Source of the DNA: Pseudorhodoplanes sp.
GTDB taxonomy: Bacteria; Pseudomonadota; Alphaproteobacteria; Rhizobiales; Xanthobacteraceae
Direction: 5' to 3'
Assembly (NCBI GenBank): GCA_032027085.1
Contig: JAVSMS010000001.1
Span: 1,008,332 to 1,072,331, forward strand
Length of the DNA stretch: 64,000 nucleotides
Shown: positions 29,123-37,727 of the stretch, piece after piece
Numbering within the stretch: position 1 is the stretch's first letter
Layout of the letters: every line of letters starts with the position of its first letter
Program-made: the position numbers and the translations under genes
The notes under the pieces: model-generated
Told to the model about the DNA's origin: nothing
The model's database searches: none
The model's input: the letters and a program-made list of their open reading frames with translations, nothing else

Positions 29123-29354
29123 GCTTGCTGAGTTCATTGAAATCAATGCTTTATGATTCGGTAGGACAGCAAAACCTTCCCATAGTTTCCTTATGTTTTT
29201 CTTTTGAATGCCCCGCCGCACATGCTCCACGAGATAACTGCTGACACCGTCCGGTTATGCTGGAGCATCGGAAGTGAATAGGGCTTCGACACCATGACCG
29301 GACTTGGCCCCGAAACGGATGTCGGCTGATCTCCGCCCCGCATATCACCACATC

Positions 29355-31568
29355 TTATACGCCAAACAGGCGTGATTCTAACTGCACCTCGGCGTTTAGC
29401 AGGAGGGCCTCTGCCGATTTGCCGAGGGCAATGCGGTAACTGCCCTCAGCAATGCGCCATCGGCCGGCTGCGCCGTCAAACCGCGCGAGTAGCCGCGGGT
29501 CCGCAGTGAGGGTTACGGTGCGTGATGCGCCGGGTGTCAGTTCGACGCGCTCGAATCCGAGCAGCCGCATGCGTTTCCCATCTGGGGCGTCGGCCAGGTA
29601 AACTTGCGGCACATCCGTTCCCGCGACCTCGCCTTTATTGGTGACGGTAAACGTCGCGGTGATGGTTTCACCGCCTCGAACCTTCAGGTCACTGTAAGAG
29701 AACGTTGTGTAACTCAGACCGTGGCCGAATGAGTAGAGCGATTTAATGTTCTTTTGCGCGTACCAGCGATAGCCAACCTCAGGCCCCTCGTCATAGCGGA
29801 TGGTCGTCGGCGTTCCCCACGGTGTGCCGAGCCCGGGCAATTCGGGACGCGGCGTCTGTGCAAGGCTCGCAGGGAATGTGATCGGCAAGCGCCCAGACGG
29901 GTTCACCTTGCCGGCGAGAATTTCGGCAATCGCCTGCCCTCCCGCCTGTCCCGGATACCAGGCCTGCACGATCGCCTTCACCTTGTCGCGCCATGGCATC
30001 GACACCGGATTGCCAGTCTCCAGCACGACGATGGTATTGGGATTGGCGGATGCGACCGCGTCGATCACGGCGTCCTGCCCCCACGGCAGGCTCAGGTCCG
30101 GCAGGTCGAAGCCTTCGCCCTCGACGCGGATGCCGAAAGCGATGACGACATCCGAGCGCCTCGCCGTCAATGCGGCTTCTGCAGGCGTGTAACCCGGGTC
30201 GAATTCGATCTGGGCCTGCGGCAGAGCTTTCTTCAGCTGGTCGAGCGGAGACGGCGGAAACAGGAAGAGGTTACGCAGGCCACCCATGATGCCCGCCCCG
30301 CCGATTTTGACGACGCCGACAAAGCCACCCACCGGCGCAACTGCCCCAGAACCCGTGCCGCTGATCACCCCTTGCTGGGCATAGCCGCCGATCACGGCGA
30401 TCTTCAGCGGCCTGTCGATTGCGAGCGGCAGCGCGCCATCGTTCTTCAACAGCACAATGCCTTGGCGCGCGATCTCAAGCGCGATTTCGTTGTGCTTGGC
30501 CATGTCGACCGCAGGAGCGGGACCCCACTTGTCGATGCCCACAGCGTACGCCGAGCGCAGGATTCGGCGCACCATGTCGGAGAGCCGCTCCTTGGGAAAT
30601 TTGCCGTCGCGGTAGGCCGTTTTGAGCCTGTCAGTGAACGCCTCGGCACCCCATTGCTTCACGTCCAGCTGGATGCCGGATTCCTGATCTAGTCCTTTGA
30701 GCGCGTACTCCCACTCCGGCACTGCGCCCCAGTCCGACATCACGTAGCCCTTGTAGCCCCACGCGCCTTTGAGCACGTCGTTGAGCAGGTGCGGATGGCC
30801 GCTTGCATAAACGCCGTTGATCTTGTTGTAGCCCGACATGATCGAGCCCGGCTGTGATTGTTCGATTGCGATCTGAAACGCGAGCAGATCGGACTCGCGG
30901 TGCGCCACCGGGTCGATGATCGCGTCCAGCCAGTGGCGGTTGGTTTCGTTGCAGTTGAGCGTGTAGTGCTTGAGTGTAGAGATGACGTTCTGGCTCTGGA
31001 TGCCGTTGACCGCTTCGCCGGCCATGACGGCGCTCACCCACGGGTCCTCGGAGTAGTACTCGTAGTTGCGGCCGTTACGCACGTCGCGGGCGAGATTCAT
31101 TCCGCCCGCCAGCATGATGTTGAAGCCGCGTATGCGGGCCTCGCGCCCTATCGCAACGCCGCCCTCGCGCGCGAGCTGCGGATTGAAGCTTGAGCCGACA
31201 AGGATGGACGCAGGAAAGGCCGTCGCGCCCTTGTCGTCGGCCCGGTAGCCGGGATTGGTGACGCCCATGCTGGCGTCGCTCGACTGCAGTGCCGGGATGC
31301 CGAGCCGCGGGACGCCGGACGTGTAGCCCGCGCTTACGTTCTTAATGTCAGCGGGAATGCGGGGATCGCGCGGAACAATTGAGGCTGGCCCCAAGAGGCT
31401 GATGATGAGCGAGAACCGCTCGTCGTCAGTCATCCTCTGCTCAGTGTTCCGCGCGCGCTCGTCCGGCGTTGTGTCCTGAGCTTGTGCGTGGGAGGCGGCC
31501 GCCGCGATGATGCCGGTAACAAGAGTGCCAGCGGCCTTTCCAAGATCACGCCGTGTCAATTGGGTCAT
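29355..31568 (-). CDS. Glycoside hydrolase family 3, Tat-exported beta-glucosidase-like
   Basis: 737 residues. The N-terminus TRRDLGKAAGTLVTG is a Tat signal, with AQA near residue 30 for cleavage. The GH3 barrel has K200-H201 in TLKHYTLN and the nucleophile D279 in GYVMSDWGA. A second alpha/beta domain and a C-terminal fibronectin-III-like domain (TVTNKGEVAGTDVPQVYL) follow, as in BglX. It should release glucose or related sugars from beta-linked oligosaccharides in the periplasm. It is alone on its strand, with no sugar transporter nearby, and is bounded by the tRNA-Phe repeat, so it is probably acquired. Confidence 0.92.
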   Translation of the reverse strand: MTQLTRRDLGKAAGTLVTGIIAAAASHAQAQDTTPDERARNTEQRMTDDERFSLIISLLGPASIVPRDPRIPADIKNVSAGYTSGVPRLGIPALQSSDASMGVTNPGYRADDKGATAFPASILVGSSFNPQLAREGGVAIGREARIRGFNIMLAGGMNLARDVRNGRNYEYYSEDPWVSAVMAGEAVNGIQSQNVISTLKHYTLNCNETNRHWLDAIIDPVAHRESDLLAFQIAIEQSQPGSIMSGYNKINGVYASGHPHLLNDVLKGAWGYKGYVMSDWGAVPEWEYALKGLDQESGIQLDVKQWGAEAFTDRLKTAYRDGKFPKERLSDMVRRILRSAYAVGIDKWGPAPAVDMAKHNEIALEIARQGIVLLKNDGALPLAIDRPLKIAVIGGYAQQGVISGTGSGAVAPVGGFVGVVKIGGAGIMGGLRNLFLFPPSPLDQLKKALPQAQIEFDPGYTPAEAALTARRSDVVIAFGIRVEGEGFDLPDLSLPWGQDAVIDAVASANPNTIVVLETGNPVSMPWRDKVKAIVQAWYPGQAGGQAIAEILAGKVNPSGRLPITFPASLAQTPRPELPGLGTPWGTPTTIRYDEGPEVGYRWYAQKNIKSLYSFGHGLSYTTFSYSDLKVRGGETITATFTVTNKGEVAGTDVPQVYLADAPDGKRMRLLGFERVELTPGASRTVTLTADPRLLARFDGAAGRWRIAEGSYRIALGKSAEALLLNAEVQLESRLFGV

Positions 31569-31590
31569 GGGCGCATCTCCTGAAAAGCAA

Positions 31591-31660
31591 GCTCCGGCAA
31601 AATCGAACGCCGGTGCTGCTTGAGTCCTGCAACCTACTGTACCATTGAGTTAGCGCTGCC
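31591..31660 (-). pseudogene. Degenerate tRNA-like sequence
   Basis: On the minus strand the 70 bp look like a decayed tRNA: TAACTCAATGGTACAGTA resembles a D arm, GGTTG-CAGGACT-CAAGC could fold as an anticodon arm with one mismatch, and CGGCG-TTCGATTT-TGCCG resembles a T arm with one extra loop base. The acceptor stem pairs poorly and position 33 is not T. It is probably non-functional. Confidence 0.35.
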
Positions 31661-31842
31661 AAGTCTCCCTCCCTGGCTGTGCGTCACAGCGCCTGTAGCA
31701 GCGAGACACGTCGGCTCTACTACACAGGGCGGACATTGCTGCCGAGCGACGCCTTTATGATCGGAGGGTGGTTCCCAAGCTTCTGCAGAGTGGGGCAGTT
31801 TTATCTATAAACGATTGATTTACGTGATATTTCTTGCTGCTT

Positions 31843-31918
31843 TGGTGCCCAGGGGCGGAATCGAACCACCGACACTGCGATTTTCAGTCGCATGCTCTAC
31901 CAACTGAGCTACCTGGGC
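31843..31918 (-). tRNA. tRNA-Phe (GAA)
   Basis: A 76-nt cloverleaf on the minus strand with encoded CCA (31843-31845). Acceptor stem GCCCAGG/CCTGGGC, D arm GCTCAGTTGGTAGAGC, anticodon arm TGCGA-CTGAAAA-TCGCA giving GAA, and T loop TTCGATT. It follows yacG, a conserved alphaproteobacterial arrangement, and its 3' end is copied at 29107. Confidence 0.97.
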
Positions 31919-32062
31919 GCCGAAGCCTGCCAGCGCGAGGCGTGGAGGCTTGAGGTGAGCGGTGCCTTATAGAGGGCCGGATGACGCCTGTCCACCCGCT
32001 TGCCGCCACAGGCGCGCGAGAAGTTCACGCGAGAAATCATGGAGATAGGGGCCGGCCGCCGC

Positions 32063-32263
32063 CTATTGCGGACCGTCCTCCGCATCCCGGGGCCGCTCCT
32101 GATCATCGTCGGTTTCCTCGGCCGGAATGGCATAGACTCCTGACAGCCAGCGATTGAGGTCGATGTCGGCGCAACGCTTGCTGCAGAAGGGCCGGAACTC
32201 CACGACGGCAGGCTTCCCGCAGAGCGGACAGGGTTTGCCGGGTGCGAGGGACGGGCTGGTCAT
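32063..32263 (-). CDS. yacG: DNA gyrase inhibitor / zinc protein YacG
   Basis: 66 residues. Four zinc ligands lie in CPLCGKPA and [15 protein letters not shown], the YacG signature, with an acidic tail. YacG binds GyrB and blocks gyrase in E. coli. Located between the acyl-CoA ligase and tRNA-Phe. Confidence 0.93.
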   Translation of the reverse strand: MTSPSLAPGKPCPLCGKPAVVEFRPFCSKRCADIDLNRWLSGVYAIPAEETDDDQERPRDAEDGPQ

Positions 32264-32302
32264 GCGCTAGAGATAGTCGGCTCGAGTTGAACGTAAAGCG
32301 GA

Positions 32303-33829
32303 TCACGCTCCGCTCGCCCGGTCCCGGGTCTGGGCGTCGCGCGCCCGCAATTCCGTTTTCAGGACCTTGCCGTAATTGTTCTTGGGCAGGGCATCGATGA
32401 AGACATAATCCTTCGGCCGCTTGAAGCGGGCAATCGAGGCGAGGCACAGCGAATCCAGTTCCTGCGCGGACGCCTCCCCGACGACATAGGCCACCACCAC
32501 TTCACCCCATTCGCGGTCCGGCCGTCCGATCACCGAGACTTCGCGTACCTTGTCGTGCCGCAGCAGCACCTCCTCCACTTCGCGCGGATAGATGTTGGTG
32601 CCGCCGGAAATGATCAGATCCTTGGAGCGGTCCCTCAGCGACAGATAGCCGTCACCGTCGAACGCGCCGACATCACCGGTATGCAGCCAGCCACCGCGCA
32701 GGCTCTGCGCGCTTGCCTCCTCGTTTTTCCAATAACCGCGCATAACCGGCGCCCCGCGACACAGGATTTCACCGGTCTCGCCGGTCGCGAGCGGCGCGTC
32801 ATTCGCGCCGGCCACGATGACCTCCATGCAGGCGAAAGCACGGCCTGCCGACCCCAATCGTTCGCGCCAGCGCGGATGGTCCTGCGCGGCGATCTCCTGC
32901 CTGGTCAATCTTGTGATGGTCATCGGGCTCTCGCCCTGGCCGTAGATTTGCGCAAGGCGCGGGCCGAAACGATCAAGCGCGCGCAAAGCGTCCTCGACAT
33001 ACATCGGCGCGCCGCCCCAGACGATGGTGCGGATATTCTCGACCGGACAATCGGACGGGCATTCGACCATGCGCTTCACCATGGTGGGCGCGGCAAACAT
33101 CGACGCGCCCGGCCATGCCCTGTGCAGTGAGAAGATTTCATCCGGCTCGAAACCGCCGGATTCGGGAACGACATTCACCCCGCCTTGCATGACATGCGCC
33201 ATGATGTAGAGGCCCGACCCATGGCTCATCGGCGCGGCATGCAGGATGGCATCGCCCGACGCGATCGGATCGACTTCACCGGCATAGGCCTCGCTCATCG
33301 CAATCAGATTGCGGTGGCTGAGCATGGCGCCCTTGGGGCGACCGGTCGTGCCGGAAGTGTAGAACAGCCAGGCGAGGTCATCCGGCGAGCAATCGGCGAC
33401 GCCGATTGGGTCAGCGGTAAACAGACTCGCATAATCTGCGCTGCCGAAAACAATCATGCGCTCAAGCGTCGGCGGTGCATGCGGTGCGATATCCGCGTCC
33501 AGCCCTTCCGAGACGAAGCATAGTCGCGCGCCGGAATGTTCGAGGATGTAGCCAAGCTCGGCGCCATGCAGCTTGGCATTGACGGGCACGGCCGCAAGAC
33601 CGGCATGCCACACGGCGTAGAGCGCTTCCAGATATTCAGGGCAGTTCTTCGCTGCGATGGCGACACGATCGCCTGGCTTCAAGCCGAAACGGCTTCGAAG
33701 CGCGCCGGCCAGCCGCGCCGTCCGCCCCGCCAGCGTGGCGTAGTCGTGCAGGAGATGCCCGCCATGTCCGACCGCCGGACTTGTCGGATTGTTCCTGCCT
33801 GCACGCTCAAGCCACAATGCCAGATTCAT
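32303..33829 (-). CDS. AMP-forming acyl-CoA ligase
   Basis: 508 residues of the ANL superfamily. The ATP loop is YTSGTTGRPKGAML near residue 166. GWLHTGDVG, the hinge RSKDLIISGG and the C-terminal lysine in PKNNYGKVLKTEL are all present, so it should be active. It adenylates a carboxylic acid and transfers it to CoA; the chain or aromatic specificity cannot be told. It sits between maf and yacG, which are usually neighbours in related genomes, so it may be a later insertion. Confidence 0.9.
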   Translation of the reverse strand: MNLALWLERAGRNNPTSPAVGHGGHLLHDYATLAGRTARLAGALRSRFGLKPGDRVAIAAKNCPEYLEALYAVWHAGLAAVPVNAKLHGAELGYILEHSGARLCFVSEGLDADIAPHAPPTLERMIVFGSADYASLFTADPIGVADCSPDDLAWLFYTSGTTGRPKGAMLSHRNLIAMSEAYAGEVDPIASGDAILHAAPMSHGSGLYIMAHVMQGGVNVVPESGGFEPDEIFSLHRAWPGASMFAAPTMVKRMVECPSDCPVENIRTIVWGGAPMYVEDALRALDRFGPRLAQIYGQGESPMTITRLTRQEIAAQDHPRWRERLGSAGRAFACMEVIVAGANDAPLATGETGEILCRGAPVMRGYWKNEEASAQSLRGGWLHTGDVGAFDGDGYLSLRDRSKDLIISGGTNIYPREVEEVLLRHDKVREVSVIGRPDREWGEVVVAYVVGEASAQELDSLCLASIARFKRPKDYVFIDALPKNNYGKVLKTELRARDAQTRDRASGA

Positions 33830-33938
33830 GGTGCTCTCGTCGTTCCGGCCGAGCGCTTTGCGCGAGAGCCGGAACAGCTATCGACAATGGTCACCGGCCC
33901 CGCCTCGCGCTCGCCGCGAGCTCGGCCCGGACGAGTGC

Positions 33939-34559
33939 TCACGTATTCAGCCATCCAAAATGAAACGGAAAGCCTTCGCCCTGAAGCAGGTTCACCGTCT
34001 CGAACAGCGGCAGACCCACAACATTGGTATAGGAGCCGACAATCTTGACCACGAAAGAGCCGGCCAACCCCTGAATGGCATAGCCGCCGGCCTTGCCGCG
34101 CCATTCCCCCGAGGCGAGATAGGCTTCGATATCCTGGTCGGACAGCCGCTTGAAGCGCACACGCGTCTCCACCAGCCGCTGCCGGAACGCCTCTTTCGGC
34201 GTCACCAGACAGATCGCGGTATGAACCCGGTGATTGCGGCCCGAGAGCAGCCGCAGACATTGCGCGGCTTCATCGATCAGCTCCGCTTTCGGCAGGATGC
34301 GGCGGCCGACCGCAACCACGGTATCGGCGGCGACGATATAGGCGCCACGCAATTCCTCATCCAGCCGCACCGCGGCAAGCGCGGCTTCCGCCTTGGCGCG
34401 CGCCAGCCGGTTGGCGCAGGCGCGCGGTAACTCGCCCTTCAGCGGCATCTCGTCGATATCCGCCGGCTGCAGGGCATCCGGCTCAATGCCGGCCTGGTTG
34501 ATAAGCGCCAGCCGCCGCGGCGAGCCGGAAGCGAGGACAAGTTTGGGCCGGCCGATCAT
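33939..34559 (-). CDS. maf: Maf-like nucleotide pyrophosphatase
   Basis: 206 residues. The N-terminal [16 protein letters not shown] is the Maf phosphate loop, with [15 protein letters not shown] and [11 protein letters not shown] as further family motifs. Maf proteins hydrolyse non-canonical or modified nucleoside triphosphates and are tied to septum control. Lies downstream of infA in a conserved order. Confidence 0.94.
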   Translation of the reverse strand: MIGRPKLVLASGSPRRLALINQAGIEPDALQPADIDEMPLKGELPRACANRLARAKAEAALAAVRLDEELRGAYIVAADTVVAVGRRILPKAELIDEAAQCLRLLSGRNHRVHTAICLVTPKEAFRQRLVETRVRFKRLSDQDIEAYLASGEWRGKAGGYAIQGLAGSFVVKIVGSYTNVVGLPLFETVNLLQGEGFPFHFGWLNT

Positions 34560-34623
34560 TCCTGTGTCTTTTTCAAATGAAAGAGGTTGGCGTCAAGATT
34601 TGGCGAGGGGGCTGCGTGGCGGA

Positions 34624-34842
34624 TCACTTGAAGCGGTACGTGATGCGGCCCTTGGTGAGATCGTAGGGCGTCATCTCGACGAGCACCTTGTCGCCGGCAA
34701 GGACGCGAATACGGTTCTTGCGCATGCGGCCGGCGGTATGAGCGATGATTTCGTGATCATTTTCAAGCTTGACGCGAAACGTGGCGTTCGGGAGCAACTC
34801 CGTCACAACACCGGGAAATTCCAGCAGTTCTTCCTTCGCCAT
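34624..34842 (-). CDS. infA: Translation initiation factor IF-1
   Basis: 72 residues, the full length of bacterial IF-1, an S1-like OB fold ([20 protein letters not shown], then [20 protein letters not shown]). It occupies the ribosomal A site during initiation. The start has a nearby AAGGA-like site. Confidence 0.98.
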   Translation of the reverse strand: MAKEELLEFPGVVTELLPNATFRVKLENDHEIIAHTAGRMRKNRIRVLAGDKVLVEMTPYDLTKGRITYRFK

Positions 34843-34994
34843 CGATATCCAGCGTCGTTATGACCGGGTATCGATACCAGGACCTCGACCGATCTCCGGT
34901 ACCCGCCCTACTCATTTTCAGCCTTCAATGGGCGCGGAACCTAGCGGAATCCCAGCTTTTTCACAACCGCACGGCAGGCCTGAAACACTGCGAC

Positions 34995-35462
34995 TCACTC
35001 GTTCCCCCGGAACGGCGTACCGAACCTCTGCTTGATTCGGGCCATGAGTTGATCGCGAACCTCGCGATAGGCGTCGAGCATCTGCTCGCGATTGCCGACC
35101 ACGCCGGTCGGGTCCGGCGTCGGCCAATATTCCACCTTGGCCGCCAGCATTCGCGTGAGATCAAGCGCCTTGTGATGCGCTTCCGGCGACAACGTCACGA
35201 TGAGATCGAAGTTCAGACCCTCCCACTCGTCCAGTTCCTCAAATGTGTGCGGCCGGTGCTTGCCGATGTCGATCCCGATCTCCTCCATGACCGCGACGGC
35301 GAACGGATCGAGGTCGGCCTTCTTCACGCCGGCCGACCCGACATAGATGTTCTTTCCGAACATATGCTTGAACAGGCCCATGGCCATTGGCGAGCGGATC
35401 GAGTTCAGGCCGCAGGCAAACAAAACCGCCTGCGGCTTTGCAATGCGCCCGCTGTCGGCCAT
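34995..35462 (-). CDS. Low-molecular-weight protein tyrosine phosphatase family
   Basis: 155 residues. The P-loop C-x5-R-S is seen in LFACGLNSIRSPMA, and the acid aspartate is likely in PTPDPTGV near the C-terminus. The family includes tyrosine phosphatases and arsenate reductases; the full P-loop and the conserved hisD-UPF0262-phosphatase-infA order favour a housekeeping phosphatase. Lies 10 bp after the UPF0262 gene. Confidence 0.88.
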   Translation of the reverse strand: MADSGRIAKPQAVLFACGLNSIRSPMAMGLFKHMFGKNIYVGSAGVKKADLDPFAVAVMEEIGIDIGKHRPHTFEELDEWEGLNFDLIVTLSPEAHHKALDLTRMLAAKVEYWPTPDPTGVVGNREQMLDAYREVRDQLMARIKQRFGTPFRGNE

Positions 35463-35472
35463 GGCCCGCGCC

Positions 35473-35958
35473 TCAGCCCTTCCAGTGAAGCACGCAGATG
35501 AGCGTAAACAAACGCCGCGCCGTGTCGAAATCCACGGTGACCTTGTCTTTCAGGCGCTCCATCAGGATGCGGGAGCCTTCGTCGTGCAAGCCGCGACGCC
35601 CCATATCGATGGCCTCGATGCGTTCCGGCGTCGCGCTGCGGATCGCCTGGTAATAGCTGTCGCAGATCAGGAAATAATCCTTGACGATGCGACGGAATGG
35701 CGTGAGCGACAACAGATGCGCCATCACCGCTGTGCCGTCGGCGAGGCGGATGTCGAAGACCAGCCGGTTGTCAGCCATGCTCAGGCGCAAGGTGTAGGGG
35801 CCGCCGTCATGGCCGGCGGGCCGGAAGGAATTGTCCTCGATCAGATCGTAGATCGCGACAGCGCGCTCGTGCTCGATATCGGGACCGGAGCGGCCAATCG
35901 AGTCCTCATCGAGCGTGATCTCGACGAGGCGCGCGGACGTTTTTTTCTTGCCGCTCAT
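35473..35958 (-). CDS. UPF0262 family protein
   Basis: 161 residues, recognised from [20 protein letters not shown] near the N-terminus and [13 protein letters not shown] near 130. The family is restricted to alphaproteobacteria and has no known function. Its start overlaps the hisD stop by 4 bp, so it is translated together with hisD. Confidence 0.9.
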   Translation of the reverse strand: MSGKKKTSARLVEITLDEDSIGRSGPDIEHERAVAIYDLIEDNSFRPAGHDGGPYTLRLSMADNRLVFDIRLADGTAVMAHLLSLTPFRRIVKDYFLICDSYYQAIRSATPERIEAIDMGRRGLHDEGSRILMERLKDKVTVDFDTARRLFTLICVLHWKG

Positions 35959-37250
35959 CTCCTGTTGAGCCGGATGGCAACCGAGCGCGCATGCGCGGCA
36001 AGCCCCTCCGCCTCACCGAGGACCATGGCGGCAGGCCCGAGGGCGGCCAGTTGATCCGCGCCGCATTTGAGAATCGACGTGCGTTTCATGAAGTCCAGCA
36101 CGCCAAGCCCGGATGAGAAACGCGCCGAGCGTGCGGTCGGCAGCACATGATTGGAGCCGCCGACATAGTCGCCGATGGCTTCCGGCGTATGCCCGCCGAC
36201 AAAGATCGCGCCGGCATTGCGGATCTTGCCGAGCAGCGTTTCCGCGTCGGCCGCGATCAGCTCCAGATGTTCGGGCGCAATCGCATCGACCATCGGCAGC
36301 GCCTCTTCAAGCGTTTTCACCAGGATGATCGCGCCGAAGTCGTTCCAGGATTTTCCGGCGATGGCGGCGCGCGGCAATGTCTTCAATTGCGACGCGAGCG
36401 CGGCTTCGACACTACCGGCCAGCGTGGCGTCATTGGTGATGAGGATCGACTGCGCCGCCTCGTCATGCTCGGCCTGTGCCAGGAGATCGGCGGCGATCCA
36501 GTCTGCATTGGCGCTGCCGTCGGCGAGCACCAGCACTTCCGAAGGGCCGGCGATCATGTCGATGCCGACCTTGCCGAAAACGAGCCGCTTGGCAGCGGCG
36601 ACATAGGCGTTGCCCGGCCCGACGATTTTCGCGACCGGCTTGATGGTCTGGGTGCCATGAGCAAGGGCGGCGACCGCCTGTGCACCGCCGACGCGGTAGA
36701 TTTCATCCACACCGCCAAGCTTCGCTGCCGCCAGAACCAGCGGATTGAGAGCGCCGTCCGGCGCCGGCACGACCATGACAATGCGCGGCACGCCGGCGAC
36801 CTTCGCCGGCACTGCATTCATGAGCACCGACGAAGGATAGGCGGCCGTGCCGCCCGGCACATAAAGACCGACGGCTTCGATTGCGGTCCAGCGATGGCCG
36901 AGTTCAACGCCGAGCGGATCGGTGAACCGGTCATCTCTCGGTTTCTGACGCGTATGAAAAGCTTCGATGCGCTCACGCGCGAGCTTGAGGGCATCCAGCG
37001 TTTTGCTGTCGCAGGATTTCTCGGCGCTGGCGATCTCTTCCGGCATGACGCGCAGGCCCCCCTGCCCGAGATCGATCCGGTCGAATTTCCTGCTCAACTC
37101 GATCAGCGCGGCGTCCCCGCGCGTCACAACATCGGTGATGATGTCGCGCGCCGCCTTCTCCACGTCGGCCGATACCTCGCGCTTGGTGGCGAGAAAAGCC
37201 TCAAATTGCTTCGCAAAATCGGAGGCTTGGCTGTCGAGACGGATAGGCAT
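35955..37250 (-). CDS. hisD: Histidinol dehydrogenase HisD
   Basis: 431 residues from ATG 37250, the usual length; an upstream ATG at 37316 would add 22 unmatched residues. Motifs: [50 protein letters not shown] and the zinc-site region [13 protein letters not shown] and APEHLEL. It carries out the last two oxidations of histidine biosynthesis. First gene of the hisD-UPF0262-phosphatase unit. Confidence 0.96.
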   Translation of the reverse strand: MPIRLDSQASDFAKQFEAFLATKREVSADVEKAARDIITDVVTRGDAALIELSRKFDRIDLGQGGLRVMPEEIASAEKSCDSKTLDALKLARERIEAFHTRQKPRDDRFTDPLGVELGHRWTAIEAVGLYVPGGTAAYPSSVLMNAVPAKVAGVPRIVMVVPAPDGALNPLVLAAAKLGGVDEIYRVGGAQAVAALAHGTQTIKPVAKIVGPGNAYVAAAKRLVFGKVGIDMIAGPSEVLVLADGSANADWIAADLLAQAEHDEAAQSILITNDATLAGSVEAALASQLKTLPRAAIAGKSWNDFGAIILVKTLEEALPMVDAIAPEHLELIAADAETLLGKIRNAGAIFVGGHTPEAIGDYVGGSNHVLPTARSARFSSGLGVLDFMKRTSILKCGADQLAALGPAAMVLGEAEGLAAHARSVAIRLNRR

Positions 37251-37352
37251 GCTCAGGTCCGGCCGGCGCTGACGGCGCCATCCCCGCTGAATGACGTGCG
37301 GCCGGTGTGGCGTCAACCCTGCGCTAGAGAAGCGGGGTGTCGTGCGCCGGCA

Positions 37353-37640
37353 TTAGCCGATCCAGGCCTTTTTCCTGAAGGGCAAAGCCCGGGTCTGGAA
37401 GCGAAGGCCAAGTTCGGTCTCCGACCGCCAGATGACATCGCAGACACGCCGAGGGCTTGCCGCCTCGGTCAATCTCAACAGCACCCGGCCCGGCAGGTCC
37501 GAGGGGCTGTTCATGCGAACTCGGGCGCCGGTCTCCGACGCGTCGGCGAGCGTGCCCTGCAGGACCCGACCATCGGTCGTGTCGATCCACACCGGATATT
37601 CGACCGTCTGGCGCTTGCTGCCTCTGCGTTCTTCGCTCAT
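37353..37640 (-). CDS. PilZ domain protein
   Basis: 95 residues, a stand-alone PilZ domain. The c-di-GMP binding elements appear as R5-R6-x2-K-R in EERRGSKRQ and DASETGARV (DxSxxG). It probably acts as a c-di-GMP receptor. Single-domain PilZ proteins are numerous in Hyphomicrobiales, and its partner is unknown. Confidence 0.85.
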   Translation of the reverse strand: MSEERRGSKRQTVEYPVWIDTTDGRVLQGTLADASETGARVRMNSPSDLPGRVLLRLTEAASPRRVCDVIWRSETELGLRFQTRALPFRKKAWIG

Positions 37641-37727
37641 TGGGCCAGCATGCGCTGAGTCGCATGAACGACAAAAGGGGCGGAAGAAATCCTATATCCT
37701 AACGTCTGTGTGAACAGTCGCGATGGA

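Noticed and set aside
29130-29145. TTGAAATCAA palindrome as an FNR box
   Set aside because: The half-sites have no four-base spacer and no gene starts at a suitable distance.
29151-29351. Short minus-strand open frame between pcaG and the GH3 gene
   Set aside because: No ribosome site, odd composition and no likeness to an integrase or transposase; the 270-bp gap is treated as non-coding.
36147-37658. Long plus-strand open frame over hisD and the PilZ gene
   Set aside because: Shadow frame; both genes beneath are certain.
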